Shown: piece by piece, positions 35,556 to 46,051 of the stretch | Numbering within the stretch: position 1 is the stretch's first letter | Layout of the letters: every line of letters begins with the position of its first letter | DNA from: Lacimicrobium sp. SS2-24 | Lineage (GTDB): Bacteria > Pseudomonadota > Gammaproteobacteria > Enterobacterales > Alteromonadaceae | DNA length: 64,000 bases | NCBI RefSeq assembly: GCF_002201535.1 | Contig: NZ_NIWW01000003.1 | Span: forward strand, 124,001-188,000 | Reading direction: 5' to 3' | The notes under the pieces: model-generated | Databases searched by the model: none | Told to the model about the DNA's origin: nothing | What the model saw: the letters and a program-made list of their open reading frames with translations, nothing else | Made by a program: the position numbers and the translations under genes

Positions 35556-37055
35556 TCAGGAGGGTTCTTTGAGTTGCGCCTGTTGCCGGCTTTGCTCCAT
35601 TATCTGCACCAGACGCTGACTTTTCTCCTCTCCCCAGGCGCGCAATTTGTCTTTATTTTCCACATCGGCTTGCTCCAGCTCTGCCATCAGCAAACTCAAT
35701 AACTTGAGCTCCTCGATACCATCAAGAATATCCAGCCAGGGCGCCCGATACTGTTCTCTGCGTTCCTCACCAAAAATATCGGCCAGAAACAGGCTGTTGA
35801 ACAATGCCTGATCCAGGCTCGACTCCGCTGACAGATAATGCTGCGGATTAAAGGCCTTGTCTCTGGGCATACTTTGACTGATCTGAAACCAGCTTTGTGC
35901 CAGCCAGCCTTTGGCGTGCTCCAACACCGGTGTCTGCCAGGCCCGGTCACAATCACGCCATGGCTGTCGGATAGGCAGAGCGGTAAGCGCCAATTGTAAA
36001 CTGGCGTTCTCTTTCGTGCAGATAAGCTCACCAGGCTGATACTGTCGCAACATGCCCTCATACCGCCCCTGCAGATAACTGAGAAAATCCTGGTGCTTCA
36101 TCAGACGTTTACGAAAAGCCCCTTTACGTGAGCGCAAGGCCTTGATTTCAAGCAACGCATCTACCCAGTACCAATCATCCAACCATTTCATCAATCGTTG
36201 CTGCAATTCCATCAGCTCTGGGCATTGCAGCATCGGCAGGTACAGATTCAGCGCCTGGGAGACCAGATGTATGCCGGTGCGTATTCCCTTCAGCGCTTTA
36301 GGTTTTTGGGTTTCCAGATAACACAGCTCATGCCATTGCCAATAGTCGAGTCCCATTTCAAGGGCCCGACAGAAGGCCTCTTCCACACTGGTGTCCTGGT
36401 CAAGATCAACAAAGCCGGGTAATGGCCGGGACTGCAATTCCTGTCCGCCCGCCAACAGATAACCTCTGGCCGCTTTGCTCATCACCCCGGCACGAAGGGG
36501 CAGAACATCAATCAGCTTATCTGCCACGTCAAAAAGTGTCCCAACAGGACCGGATTTAAGCTCTATTTCAATTTCATTGATGTCAGTCTGATGTCCCTGT
36601 GCACTAATGCTGCCCCTGTCATAGACCAGCTCCAGCACACTCTCCTCATTCAGCGTCAGATGATAGATGTGACGTTGAAAATGAGTGGTAAATATCACTT
36701 CAAGGTGCTGCTGCAAACTGCCTACATTGACATCCTCAGACCAGATTTGAGGGTCAAATAAACTCAGATCCGGTTGTGGCTGGTCAATATCCACATTGTA
36801 TTCTGGTCGCTGCTGCAGACTGCCTTGACGGGTCCCTGCCGTTTTTATGGTTTGCTCGTACTGACCGTTCTGACCGCGCACCCTCAGGCCCATCTCCATA
36901 GCGCGAAAGGACTTTTCTTCCGTGTCATAGTACTGGTTAAACAACGACACCTCAGAGGGATCACAGTGCCCTCCAAGTTTGGGCAACACCTGGTTTTCAA
37001 TTGTGGCGATCACATCAGCGTCTCCACAGACCAGCAGTTTTAATTCAGTTTCCAT
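35556..37055 (-). CDS. ygiF: CYTH-CHAD inorganic triphosphatase (YgiF-type)
   Basis: A 499-residue protein. The N-terminus METELKL is the ExExK motif of CYTH domains, which runs to about residue 205 and binds triphosphate in a tunnel. A helical CHAD domain (about 220-490) with basic residues, thought to bind polyphosphate, follows. YgiF of E. coli hydrolyses inorganic triphosphate. The gene is divergent from ygiM, as in E. coli. Confidence 0.9.
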   Translation of the reverse strand: METELKLLVCGDADVIATIENQVLPKLGGHCDPSEVSLFNQYYDTEEKSFRAMEMGLRVRGQNGQYEQTIKTAGTRQGSLQQRPEYNVDIDQPQPDLSLFDPQIWSEDVNVGSLQQHLEVIFTTHFQRHIYHLTLNEESVLELVYDRGSISAQGHQTDINEIEIELKSGPVGTLFDVADKLIDVLPLRAGVMSKAARGYLLAGGQELQSRPLPGFVDLDQDTSVEEAFCRALEMGLDYWQWHELCYLETQKPKALKGIRTGIHLVSQALNLYLPMLQCPELMELQQRLMKWLDDWYWVDALLEIKALRSRKGAFRKRLMKHQDFLSYLQGRYEGMLRQYQPGELICTKENASLQLALTALPIRQPWRDCDRAWQTPVLEHAKGWLAQSWFQISQSMPRDKAFNPQHYLSAESSLDQALFNSLFLADIFGEERREQYRAPWLDILDGIEELKLLSLLMAELEQADVENKDKLRAWGEEKSQRLVQIMEQSRQQAQLKEPS

Positions 37056-37224
37056 TTCTTATCTGGCTCTTCTGACAGGTCCCAAACATTACCCCTAAGC
37101 TCTGCTCTTGGCAATTCCTCAGCATAGACAGAAGATTCGGTACCTGGCGGTCACGGGTATCACTTGCCTTTCCTTGCTGCTCACCATACCATCTTAAAAA
37201 AACGCATCGAGACCCATTTCACCC

Positions 37225-37845
37225 ATGACAATATTCTTGCGACAGCTGATCAGATTGATGTGCCTGCTACCCGGATTACTTTTCATTTCCAGTACGGTGC
37301 TGGCTCAGGACGCCGAACGCAGCAGCGAGCAGACTGTGTATATTTCTGATGACCTTTATACCTTCATCCATGCAGGTCCGGGGCGCAATTACCGCATCCT
37401 TGGCTCTGTGGTTGCCGGCACACCGGTAACGTTGCTGCAACGCAATGATGAAGAGGGCTTTGTTGAAATCGTTGATGATAAACAACGCACCGGGTGGGTC
37501 GACAACCGATTTATCAGTGACACACCCTCTGTCAGAGAGTCCGTTCCCCAACTGGAGGAATCGCTGCAGCAAGCTCAGGCAGACCTCGCGCAGACGCAAC
37601 AGCAAAATGATCTGTTGAATCAGCAAATTCTTGACCTGAGCTCGCGCAACGAGCAACTGCAGGCAAAACTGCAGGAAGTTCAGCAGCAACATGGTGAGTT
37701 GCAGCAACAGTTAGCCAGTATCGATAACAAGATTCAGATTGAGTGGCTCACCCGCGGCGGTATCATCGCACTGGGCGGACTGATACTGGGCGTAATCCTG
37801 ATGCTGATCCCAAGAAAGCGCCGTCGCAACGATAACTGGATGTGA
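37225..37845 (+). CDS. ygiM: TIGR04211-type SH3 domain membrane protein (YgiM)
   Basis: A 206-residue protein with a signal peptide, a bacterial SH3 domain (about 30-95, with GPGRNYRILGSVVAGTPVTLL), a Gln-rich coiled coil (about 100-165), and a C-terminal membrane segment (about 173-192) followed by KRRRND. This is the YgiM layout. It may act at the cell envelope; its role is not known. Divergent from ygiF. Confidence 0.88.
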   Translation: MTIFLRQLIRLMCLLPGLLFISSTVLAQDAERSSEQTVYISDDLYTFIHAGPGRNYRILGSVVAGTPVTLLQRNDEEGFVEIVDDKQRTGWVDNRFISDTPSVRESVPQLEESLQQAQADLAQTQQQNDLLNQQILDLSSRNEQLQAKLQEVQQQHGELQQQLASIDNKIQIEWLTRGGIIALGGLILGVILMLIPRKRRRNDNWM

Positions 37846-37908
37846 TACTGACTCGTGTGCGGCCTATCTTTGTAAAGATGGGTTAACACTTAACCTGTAC
37901 TTCTCTGT

Positions 37909-37934
37909 AGCCCGGTCTTTACCGGGCTTTTTTT
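37909..37934 (+). terminator. Intrinsic terminator after ygiM
   Basis: AGCCCGGT-CTTT-ACCGGGCT followed by a T-run, an 8-bp GC-rich stem, 63 bp after the ygiM stop. Confidence 0.92.
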
Positions 37935-38164
37935 ATCCCCATGTTTAAATTCAGCTGTCGGTAACTCGGGTTTGTTGTCATTTGATGTTCTTGTCGCGGC
38001 AAGGTTTACAGGTGATGGCGAGCTTGCGTTGAGTGCGGTAGAAAAGGAATTATATTTTGGATACAGTCATTAAAGGAGAGCGTAGTCCAATTAATTAGGA
38101 GGTGTTGGCGTACTTTACCAACATTTGATGTATCAGGGTTCAGCCCGCAACAATAGGATTGATC
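37935..38164 (+). promoter_or_regulatory. putA upstream region with inverted repeat
   Basis: This 230-bp gap carries the putA promoter. The clearest element is TGTTGG (38103-38108) and CCAACA (38118-38123), a 6-bp inverted repeat with a 9-bp spacer, about 40 bp before the start. It could be an operator or a leader hairpin. PutA here lacks the DNA-binding domain that makes E. coli PutA its own repressor, so control must come from another protein. Confidence 0.45.
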
Positions 38165-41100
38165 ATGTTTAAAGCCAGCGAATTACTAAGCGAAGATTAT
38201 CAACTTCCTTCTCTTGAAAAGTTGCAGAGCATTATCACTGATAATTACATGGTCAATGAGGATGCCTACCTTAAAGAATTGATCAGCCTTGTCCCTCAGG
38301 ATCAGCCAACCCAGGATGAAATTGAGCAGCAAGCCGCTCGTCTGGTAGAAGAAGTGCGCGAAGAGACGTCCAGCGGTGACAGTATTGATGCGTTTTTACA
38401 GGAATATAGCCTGGACACCCATGAGGGCGTCATTCTGATGTGCCTTGCCGAAGCGTTACTGCGCATTCCTGATGCAGAGACCGCTGACGCATTGATTAAA
38501 GACAAGCTTTCCGGAGCAGACTGGCGCAGCCACCTCGAAAAGAGTGATTCTTTACTGGTCAACGCGTCCACCTGGGGGTTAATGCTGACCGGCAAACTGT
38601 TTCATCTGGATAACAGAGGTGATGCCGATAGCGACAAAGTTTTAGATAAAATGATTTCGCGCCTCGGTGAACCGGTTGTGCGCAAGGCAATGTATACTGC
38701 GATGGGTATAATGGGCCGCCAATTCGTGCAGGGAAAAGATATCCATGAAGCACTGAAGTTCAGCCGCAAACAACGGGATGAGGGCTATACGCACTCCTAT
38801 GACATGCTCGGTGAAGCCGCCATCACGCGCAAAGATGCCAATAGATATTTCGATGCCTACGCCGATGCGATCAGATCTATTGGCGAGGAGGAGTTCGACA
38901 CTAAGCATCCGGCCCCGCCCACCATATCCATAAAACTCTCTGCCCTGCACCCTCGCTATGAAGCATCCGAGGAGGAGCGGTGCATGACAGAGTTGGCCGA
39001 GTCTTTAGGCAAACTGGTAGAACTGGCCCGCAGTAAAAACGTTGGAGTCAGCATCGATGCTGAAGAGGCAGATCGCCTTGAGTTGTCACTGAAGATCTTT
39101 GAAAAAGTCTATCGCAGCCCGGCTGCCAAAGGCTGGGGCAACCTGGGAATGGTTGTGCAAGCTTATGCAAAAGGAGCGTTACCGGTACTGATGTGGATTT
39201 CACAGCTCGCCAAAGAACAGGGCGACCTCATTCCAGTGCGTCTGGTGAAAGGGGCTTACTGGGATACAGAGATTAAGCTTTGCCAACAAATGGGCACAGA
39301 CGGCTATCCGGTATTTACCCGCAAAGCCGGTACAGACGTCAGCTATCTGGCCTGCGCGCGCTTTTTGCTCAGTGAAAGTACCCTGGGTGCCATTTATCCA
39401 CAGTTTGCCACACACAATGCCCATACTGTTGTCGCGATCAGGCATATGGCTGATGGCCGGGACTTTGAATTTCAGCGACTGCATGGAATGGGTGAAGAAC
39501 TCTATAATTGTATTCTGGATAAAACATCTAATATCAATGTGCGCATTTATGCGCCAGTGGGGGCGCATAAAGATCTGCTCCCCTATCTGGTCAGGCGCCT
39601 GCTGGAAAATGGAGCTAACAGCTCCTTTGTACATAAACTCCTGGACCCGGATACACCCGTGGAATCGCTGGTGAATGATCCGCTGGATTATCTGAAGCAT
39701 TTGCCAACACTGTCTAATGATCAGATTCCGTTACCTGGTAATATTTACATAGACCGGGACAACTCCAAAGGTCTCAATCTCAATATTGGCTCTCAATACC
39801 AGCCATTCATGCAGAAAGTCACGGCCTTCAACGATCACCAGTGGCATGCAGGCCCGGTGGTGAATGGTGAAACACTGACTACCGGAGAAGTTCACCAGGT
39901 GGTATCACCACAGAATCTTTCTCATCAGGTAGGTCATATTTACCTGGCTGATGAACAAGGCACAGAGCAAGCTATTGCCACAGCACACAGCGCATTTCCA
40001 AACTGGAGCCGCACTTCGGTAGAGATGCGTGCCAGTGCACTGGAAGAATTCGCCGACCTGATGGAGCAACACAAACATGAGCTGATTGCGTTGTGTACAC
40101 TCGAAGCCGGTAAGCTGTTGCAGGATGGTATCGATGAAGTGCGTGAAGCCATTGATTTCTGCCGCTATTACGCAAAAGAAGCAAGAAAGTTATATGCCTA
40201 TCCAGGACCTCTTATGGGGCCTACCGGCGAGCGTAATGAACTGTTTGTCCAGGGCCGGGGAGTATTCGCCTGTATCAGCCCCTGGAATTTCCCGCTGGCT
40301 ATCTTTACCGGTCAGATTGCAGCTGCTCTGGTAACGGGTAACACTGTCGTGGCCAAACCGGCGGAACAAACCAGCCTGGTCGCTTATCGCGCCGTACAAC
40401 TGATGCTCGAAGCCGGCATCCCGGCCGATGTGATTCAATTATTACCTGGCACCGGTGCCGAAGTGGGCGGCAAGCTATCCAGTGATGAACGCATTTGCGG
40501 TATCTGTTTTACTGGCAGCACGGCCACGGCGAAAGCAATCAATCGCACCCTTGCCGAGCGCGAGGGTGCGATTGCCACGCTGATCGCAGAAACCGGTGGT
40601 CAGAATGCCATGATCGTCGACAGTACAGCACTGCCTGAGCAGGTGGTTAAAGACGTGATCCACTCCGCCTTCACCAGTGCCGGACAACGTTGTAGTGCTT
40701 TGCGTGTATTGTATCTGCAGGAGGATAATTCTGAACGGGTGCTGGAGTTACTTGATGGGGCGATGCAGGAATTAAGTGTCGGCGACCCGATTCACTATAG
40801 AACGGATGTCGGACCGGTTATTGATGAAAAAGCTCAGCAGGACCTGAACGAACATGTCAGAACTATGAGTGAAAAAGCAAAAGTACTGGGCAAAGCACCG
40901 ATGCCAAAAGACACCGAAAGGGGTAGCTTTGTACAGCCAATAGCCTTTGAAATCAGCAATATAAACGACCTTGAAAAGGAGCACTTCGGCCCGATTCTGC
41001 ATGTGGTGAAATACAAAGCTCAGGATCTGAATAAAGTGATTAATGACATCAACAGCACCGGCTATGGCCTGACTTTAGGCATTCACAGTCGCAACGAGTC

Positions 41101-41329
41101 AATGGCGGCTTATATTGCCGATATGGCCAACGTCGGAAATGTATATATCAACCGAGACCAGATTGGTGCGGTAGTGGGCGTACAACCCTTTGGTGGACAA
41201 GGCAAATCAGGAACCGGTCCCAAAGCGGGCGGGCCACACTATTTGTACCGCTTTATCACAGAAAAAACCCGCACCAATAACATTACCGCCATTGGTGGTA
41301 ATGCCAGCCTGTTAAGTCTTGGGGACTGA
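38165..41329 (+). CDS. putA: Bifunctional proline dehydrogenase / P5C dehydrogenase PutA
   Basis: A 1054-residue PutA. The first half has the FAD-binding proline dehydrogenase barrel (VRLVKGAYWDTEIK, ATHNAHT). The second half is an aldehyde dehydrogenase with SPWNFPLAIFTG, FTGSTATAK, AETGGQNAMIVDS and the nucleophile Cys in SAGQRCSALRV. It oxidises proline to glutamate by channelling P5C. It lacks the N-terminal ribbon-helix-helix DNA-binding domain and the C-terminal extension of the 1320-residue E. coli form. The ATG at 38165 has AGGA upstream; a TTG two codons earlier is not needed. Confidence 0.97.
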   Translation: MFKASELLSEDYQLPSLEKLQSIITDNYMVNEDAYLKELISLVPQDQPTQDEIEQQAARLVEEVREETSSGDSIDAFLQEYSLDTHEGVILMCLAEALLRIPDAETADALIKDKLSGADWRSHLEKSDSLLVNASTWGLMLTGKLFHLDNRGDADSDKVLDKMISRLGEPVVRKAMYTAMGIMGRQFVQGKDIHEALKFSRKQRDEGYTHSYDMLGEAAITRKDANRYFDAYADAIRSIGEEEFDTKHPAPPTISIKLSALHPRYEASEEERCMTELAESLGKLVELARSKNVGVSIDAEEADRLELSLKIFEKVYRSPAAKGWGNLGMVVQAYAKGALPVLMWISQLAKEQGDLIPVRLVKGAYWDTEIKLCQQMGTDGYPVFTRKAGTDVSYLACARFLLSESTLGAIYPQFATHNAHTVVAIRHMADGRDFEFQRLHGMGEELYNCILDKTSNINVRIYAPVGAHKDLLPYLVRRLLENGANSSFVHKLLDPDTPVESLVNDPLDYLKHLPTLSNDQIPLPGNIYIDRDNSKGLNLNIGSQYQPFMQKVTAFNDHQWHAGPVVNGETLTTGEVHQVVSPQNLSHQVGHIYLADEQGTEQAIATAHSAFPNWSRTSVEMRASALEEFADLMEQHKHELIALCTLEAGKLLQDGIDEVREAIDFCRYYAKEARKLYAYPGPLMGPTGERNELFVQGRGVFACISPWNFPLAIFTGQIAAALVTGNTVVAKPAEQTSLVAYRAVQLMLEAGIPADVIQLLPGTGAEVGGKLSSDERICGICFTGSTATAKAINRTLAEREGAIATLIAETGGQNAMIVDSTALPEQVVKDVIHSAFTSAGQRCSALRVLYLQEDNSERVLELLDGAMQELSVGDPIHYRTDVGPVIDEKAQQDLNEHVRTMSEKAKVLGKAPMPKDTERGSFVQPIAFEISNINDLEKEHFGPILHVVKYKAQDLNKVINDINSTGYGLTLGIHSRNESMAAYIADMANVGNVYINRDQIGAVVGVQPFGGQGKSGTGPKAGGPHYLYRFITEKTRTNNITAIGGNASLLSLGD

Positions 41330-41337
41330 TCCACAAC

Positions 41338-41363
41338 GCCATGGCACGGACTCGTGCCATGGC
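41338..41363 (+). terminator. 11-bp perfect hairpin after putA
   Basis: GCCATGGCACG and CGTGCCATGGC flank the 4-nt loop GACT. It begins 8 bp after the putA stop. There is no T-run, so it may protect the mRNA end, act as a Rho-assisted terminator or bind a protein. Confidence 0.7.
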
Positions 41364-41481
41364 ATGTGCTGATTTCTCCAGCAAAAAACCGGTAAATGGT
41401 AAAGATGTATTTACCTGATAGCCAAGTTAGGATAAAAAGACGCCGGTTCCCTCCAGCTGTTGAATTAAATAAGGATTGCCT

Positions 41482-42459
41482 ATGTTGTTGCCTTCACTTG
41501 CTATTATCTTTGGCCTGATACTTTTAGTGTACAGTGCAGATAAGTTTGTAGAAGGCGCTTCGGCGACCGCAAAGCATGCTGGTATGCCCTCTTTACTGAT
41601 CGGCATCGTTATCATCGGGTTTGGTACCTCTGCCCCGGAAATGGTGGTCTCTGCAATGGCCGCGGTTGACGGTAATCCGAGCCTGGCGCTCGGTAATGCC
41701 TATGGTTCAAACATTACCAACATTGCGCTCATTCTCGGTGTCACCGCGCTGATTTCGCCGATTGCCGTGCAGTCGCAGATCATCCGTAAGGAGTTGCCGT
41801 TACTGTTGGGGGTAACCTTGCTGGCCGGCTGGCAACTCTATGATGGCTTTTTATCAACACTCGATGCCGTGATTCTGCTGTTAGTGCTTTTTGCGCTAAT
41901 GGGCTGGTCAGTGAAGCAAGGCTTGTCGCAGCGACAGGATATCCTCTCCAGCGAAGTGGACAGTGAACTGGCTATTCATCCCATGCCACTGAAAACCGCG
42001 CTGTTCTGGTTAGTCACAGGACTGATCTTGCTCGTAATCAGTTCCCGCATACTGGTGTGGGGTGCGGTTAGCATCGCACAAACCCTGGGCGTCAGCGACC
42101 TCATCATCGGTCTGACCATTGTTGCCATTGGCACCTCGCTGCCAGAGTTAGCGTCCTCTGTGATGGCCGCTAAAAAGGGGGAGCACGATTTAGCGCTGGG
42201 TAATATCCTCGGCTCCAACCTATTCAATACTCTGGCGGTAGTGGGTATTGCTGCGGGTATCCATCCTTTGCAGGTAGAAGCCGATGTGCTTTATCGCGAC
42301 TGGATGCTGATGCTTGCTCTGACCCTAGGCTTACTGATTATGGGCATTGGGCTAAAAGGACAAGGACGCATCAGCCGCATCGAAGGTTTGTTGCTACTGG
42401 TGGTTTATTTCAGCTATACCGGTTATCTGGGCTATAGCGTCATCTTCCCACAACTCTGA
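41482..42459 (+). CDS. CaCA-family sodium/calcium antiporter (YrbG-like)
   Basis: A 325-residue membrane protein with about ten segments and the two inverted alpha repeats of the CaCA family: GFGTSAPEMVVS with GNAYGSNITNIALILG, and AIGTSLPELASSV with GNILGSNLFNTLAVVG. It exchanges Na+ or H+ for Ca2+ or a similar ion. The ATG at 41482 follows AAGGA; an upstream TTG is not used. corA begins 10 bp after its stop, so the two may be one transcript. Confidence 0.9.
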   Translation: MLLPSLAIIFGLILLVYSADKFVEGASATAKHAGMPSLLIGIVIIGFGTSAPEMVVSAMAAVDGNPSLALGNAYGSNITNIALILGVTALISPIAVQSQIIRKELPLLLGVTLLAGWQLYDGFLSTLDAVILLLVLFALMGWSVKQGLSQRQDILSSEVDSELAIHPMPLKTALFWLVTGLILLVISSRILVWGAVSIAQTLGVSDLIIGLTIVAIGTSLPELASSVMAAKKGEHDLALGNILGSNLFNTLAVVGIAAGIHPLQVEADVLYRDWMLMLALTLGLLIMGIGLKGQGRISRIEGLLLLVVYFSYTGYLGYSVIFPQL

Positions 42460-42469
42460 TGGGGGCGGT

Positions 42470-43423
42470 ATGTTAAAACTTTTCAGATTTGAAAATGGGG
42501 TTATTGGTGAAATCGCCACCGATGACGAGCCACTCAATCAGGCGCTGAATCAGGCGCATTGGGTCGATGCGCAGGAACCGGAAGAGCTGGAGCGCCAGGG
42601 GTTACAAAACCTGATGCGACTAGACCTGCCGGTCTCTGATGAAATGGAAGAAATTGAAGCCTCAGCCCGCTACTTTGTGGATCAGGCCGGTATCCATGTG
42701 CATTCAATGTTTCTGACTCAGAGCGAAGGCCGCCATACGACCAGTTCCGTGGCCTGTATCCTTCAGCCTAACCGCCTCATCACGATCCGCGATACCGAGC
42801 TGGCAGACTTCCGTTTACTGCGCATGCGGGCCCGGCGCGGGCAGGTAGAAAGCCATTCTCCTGCAGAGTTGTTGGTGACTTTACTGGAGCAGAAAGTCGA
42901 AAACCTCGCCGATAACCTTGAAGACATCCACCGTAATCTGGAGAACACCAGTTATCTGGTTTTGGAAGAAGAGAACTCGGATTTGGAGGAAGCCATTGCC
43001 CAGTTGGCAAAATCTGAAGACAGCAATGGAAAAATACGCCTCTGTCTGATGGACACGCAGCGCGCGATTTCCTTTTTGTTGCGTCATTTACGCAGCTATC
43101 CGGAGTTGCAGGAATCCTGCAGGGAAATCATGCGCGACATTGATACACTGATGTCTCACACCACCTTTTTATTCGATAAAATCAACTTTTTGATGGACTC
43201 CACACAGGGCTTTATCAACATTGAGCAGAACCAGATTATCAAGATCTTCTCCATTGCCGCGGTGGTATTTCTGCCACCGACCCTGGTTGCCAGCATGTAT
43301 GGCATGAACTTTGTCAATATGCCGGAATTACAATGGATGCTTGGGTATCCCTGGGCATTGGGCCTGATGCTGGTTTCCGGGATCACGCCTTACCTGTTGT
43401 TCAAATACAAAGGGTGGCTGTAA
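42470..43423 (+). CDS. corA: CorA-type magnesium transporter
   Basis: A 317-residue protein with a large cytoplasmic N-terminal part and two C-terminal membrane segments. The first ends in YGMNFVNMPELQWMLGYP, the CorA signature (GMN plus MPEL), and the protein closes with a basic tail (FKYKGWL). It conducts Mg2+ and possibly Co2+ and Ni2+. The MPEL sequence favours CorA over ZntB. Confidence 0.92.
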   Translation: MLKLFRFENGVIGEIATDDEPLNQALNQAHWVDAQEPEELERQGLQNLMRLDLPVSDEMEEIEASARYFVDQAGIHVHSMFLTQSEGRHTTSSVACILQPNRLITIRDTELADFRLLRMRARRGQVESHSPAELLVTLLEQKVENLADNLEDIHRNLENTSYLVLEEENSDLEEAIAQLAKSEDSNGKIRLCLMDTQRAISFLLRHLRSYPELQESCREIMRDIDTLMSHTTFLFDKINFLMDSTQGFINIEQNQIIKIFSIAAVVFLPPTLVASMYGMNFVNMPELQWMLGYPWALGLMLVSGITPYLLFKYKGWL

Positions 43424-43519
43424 TCGGCGGCTTCAGCGTTATCCGCTCAATAAAAACATTGCGACAATTCCTGCAGTCGGCATAATTGCAAAGATTGAGT
43501 CGATAAGAGGTGGTGGCAG

Positions 43520-43804
43520 ATGAAATGGATAAGCCTGGTGTTACTGACACTGCTCTGCCTGCTACAGTATCGCCTATGGTTTGGTAAGAACAGTATTCCT
43601 GATTATTGGAAAATGAAACAGGAAATCCAACAGATGCAGGAGCAAAATGCCAATCTGGCACAGCGCAATAATCTGCTCAAAGCCGACATCGAAGATCTCA
43701 AAATTGGCCTGGATGCCATTGAAGAGCGTGCCCGCAATGAGTTGGGCATGATTAAAGAAGGTGAAACCTTCTATCGGATTCTGCCTCCAGAGCAACACCC
43801 CTGA
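43520..43804 (+). CDS. ftsB: Cell division protein FtsB
   Basis: A 94-residue single-pass protein: membrane segment at residues 4-20, then a coiled coil (about 30-70, [20 protein letters not shown]) and the FtsB block [20 protein letters not shown]. With FtsL and FtsQ it forms the divisome complex that activates septal peptidoglycan synthesis. It is followed one base later by ispD, the usual ftsB-ispD-ispF order. Confidence 0.96.
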   Translation: MKWISLVLLTLLCLLQYRLWFGKNSIPDYWKMKQEIQQMQEQNANLAQRNNLLKADIEDLKIGLDAIEERARNELGMIKEGETFYRILPPEQHP

Positions 43805-43805
43805 T

Positions 43806-44513
43806 ATGCCAGCCCAAGCCGTCTCCTATACTGCCGTTGTCCCGGGTGCAGGTATTGGTACACGCATGCGTTCATCCGTGCCGAAACAGTATCTGAAACT
43901 GGCCGGAAAGACCATTCTCGAACACTGTCTGGAAAACCTGATTACCCATCCGCGCATTGATCGAATCGTTCTCTGTCTGCAGCCACAGGATCCCTGGTTT
44001 AAGCAACTCGAACTTACCGATAAAAAATGGCTGACCACGGTAGAAGGCGGCGCACAAAGAGCTGATTCAGTCCTCAATGGTCTGGCTGAGGTAACAGACT
44101 CACAGTGGGTGCTGGTACACGATGCCGCGCGCCCCTGTCTACCTCACAAAGACCTCGATATGCTATTAACATTGGCGGACAAAGAGCATGGGGGCATATT
44201 GGCCATGCCGGTAAGAGACACCATGAAACGTGCAAACGAGCAGGGCTTAGTGACCCACACTGAGGACCGAAATCACCTCTGGCATGCACTGACCCCCCAG
44301 TTTTTTCGTTGCGCAGAGTTAAAGTCGGCACTGACTCAGGCTTTAGCAAAAGGCGTTCAGATTACCGATGAGGCTTCAGCCATTGAATGGGCCGGTGGCC
44401 AGGTTCAACTGGTACCCGGTAACCCCTGTAATATAAAAATCACACACCCTGAAGACCTGGCTCTGGCAGAATTCTACTTACAGCACATGACACAACAAAG
44501 GGAACAACGATGA
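43806..44513 (+). CDS. ispD: 2-C-methyl-D-erythritol 4-phosphate cytidylyltransferase IspD
   Basis: A 235-residue nucleotidyltransferase with the start [21 protein letters not shown], then [10 protein letters not shown] and [10 protein letters not shown]. It makes CDP-ME in the MEP isoprenoid pathway. The ATG at 43806 lies just after the ftsB stop; the frame also runs back into ftsB, but those codons do not match. It overlaps ispF by 4 bp. Confidence 0.97.
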   Translation: MPAQAVSYTAVVPGAGIGTRMRSSVPKQYLKLAGKTILEHCLENLITHPRIDRIVLCLQPQDPWFKQLELTDKKWLTTVEGGAQRADSVLNGLAEVTDSQWVLVHDAARPCLPHKDLDMLLTLADKEHGGILAMPVRDTMKRANEQGLVTHTEDRNHLWHALTPQFFRCAELKSALTQALAKGVQITDEASAIEWAGGQVQLVPGNPCNIKITHPEDLALAEFYLQHMTQQREQR

Positions 44514-44992
44514 ATATTCGTATCGGCCATGGCTTTGATGTACATAGATTTGGCGGCACCGGCCCTGTGATCATTGGCGGCGTTGCCATCGACTATGTAC
44601 AGGGACTGCTGGCGCATTCAGATGGCGACGTGGCGTTACATGCCATCTGCGATGCCTTGCTGGGTGCATTGGCACTGGGCGACATTGGCCGTCACTTTCC
44701 TGATACTGATGCAGAGTATGCCGACGCCGACAGCCGGGTTCTGCTGCGCCACGTGTTTTCGCTGGTCAAAGAAAGAGGCTATCAGCTGGGTAATCTGGAT
44801 ATGACACTGATTGCCGAATCACCCAAAATGTCTCCCCACATTGATGCGATGCGTGAAAATATTGCCGCAGATCTTAACGCTCATATCAGTCAGATAAATG
44901 CTAAAGCCACCACCACCGAGAAGCTTGGCTTTACCGGGCGTAAAGAAGGTATCGGCTGCCACGCCGTGGTGCTGCTGGAAAAGGTTGAATAA
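44510..44992 (+). CDS. ispF: 2-C-methyl-D-erythritol 2,4-cyclodiphosphate synthase IspF
   Basis: A 160-residue protein with the IspF metal site [10 protein letters not shown], the [21 protein letters not shown] block and the C-terminal [23 protein letters not shown]. It cyclises CDP-ME2P in the MEP pathway, two steps after IspD. It abuts truD directly. Confidence 0.97.
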   Translation: MNIRIGHGFDVHRFGGTGPVIIGGVAIDYVQGLLAHSDGDVALHAICDALLGALALGDIGRHFPDTDAEYADADSRVLLRHVFSLVKERGYQLGNLDMTLIAESPKMSPHIDAMRENIAADLNAHISQINAKATTTEKLGFTGRKEGIGCHAVVLLEKVE

Positions 44993-46051
44993 GTGAATCT
45001 GGATACTCATCATTGGGCCTACCTGTATGGGCCTCCAAAAAGCCGTGGCATCCTCAAGCAGGAACCGCAGGATTTTATTGTCAAAGAACACCTGGGTTTT
45101 GAACCCTGTGGTGAAGGCGAGCACATTTTTGTTTGGCTGCGAAAAACGGGGCTTAACACCGCTTTTGTTGCCGAACAGCTTGCCCGTTTTGTGGGAGTAC
45201 ATCCTCGCGCTGTGACCTTTTCCGGACGCAAGGATAAACATGCCGTCACCGAGCAATGGTTTGGTGTGCACCTTCCGGGCAAACATGAGCCGGTCTGGCG
45301 CGATTTCGATCTACCCGGCGCTACGATTCTTGCCAGCAACAGGCACAACAAGAAATTACGTACAGGAACCCACAAAGGTAATCGGTTTGAATTGTGTCTC
45401 AGAGACATACAGGCCGACCCATCCCTGGAAGCCCGCCTGGAAAAAGTCAAACTAGGTGTTCCTAACTATTTTGGCGAGCAGCGCTTTGGCATTGCTCAGG
45501 GGAATTTGCATCTGGGCATGCGGATGCTGGAAGGAGAGACCATTCGCAACCGCCAGAAGCGCTCCATGGCTATTTCGGCACTGCGCGCCTGGTTGTTCAA
45601 CCAGACGCTGAGTGAGAGGATTGAGGGAGGCCACTTTGCTAACATGCTGCCAGGCGATATCATGATACTGGCTGGCAGCAACAGCTTTTTTTGTGCACAA
45701 CAGGTAGAAGAGGCGCTGCTCTGCAGACTCACCCAGGGCGATATTCAGTTATCGGCGCCTCTTTGGGGTGAAGGACAACCAGAAAGCCAGGGCGATGCGC
45801 TGCGCTTTGAACAGGAGGTGGCTGACCGTTATGCCACCTTGAGCGCAGGGTTGGCCGGTCTGGGACTCAGGCAGGAAAGGCGGCCATTAAAGTTGTTGCC
45901 TGAAGATCTTAGCTGGCAATTGAGCGATGACCAGCTCAAATTATCCTTTAGTTTGCCTCCGGGAGGCTTTGCCACTGCCGTAGTCAGAGAACTGATGATG
46001 ACAGTCGAACCAACAAAAGGGACGCAACATGCGCATATTACTGAGCAATGA
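44993..46051 (+). CDS. truD: tRNA pseudouridine(13) synthase TruD
   Basis: A 352-residue protein with the TruD signature [15 protein letters not shown], where the Asp is the catalytic nucleophile, and [10 protein letters not shown] in the middle. It makes pseudouridine 13 in tRNA-Glu. Its GTG start begins immediately after the ispF stop, and it overlaps surE by 23 bp. Confidence 0.96.
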   Translation: MNLDTHHWAYLYGPPKSRGILKQEPQDFIVKEHLGFEPCGEGEHIFVWLRKTGLNTAFVAEQLARFVGVHPRAVTFSGRKDKHAVTEQWFGVHLPGKHEPVWRDFDLPGATILASNRHNKKLRTGTHKGNRFELCLRDIQADPSLEARLEKVKLGVPNYFGEQRFGIAQGNLHLGMRMLEGETIRNRQKRSMAISALRAWLFNQTLSERIEGGHFANMLPGDIMILAGSNSFFCAQQVEEALLCRLTQGDIQLSAPLWGEGQPESQGDALRFEQEVADRYATLSAGLAGLGLRQERRPLKLLPEDLSWQLSDDQLKLSFSLPPGGFATAVVRELMMTVEPTKGTQHAHITEQ

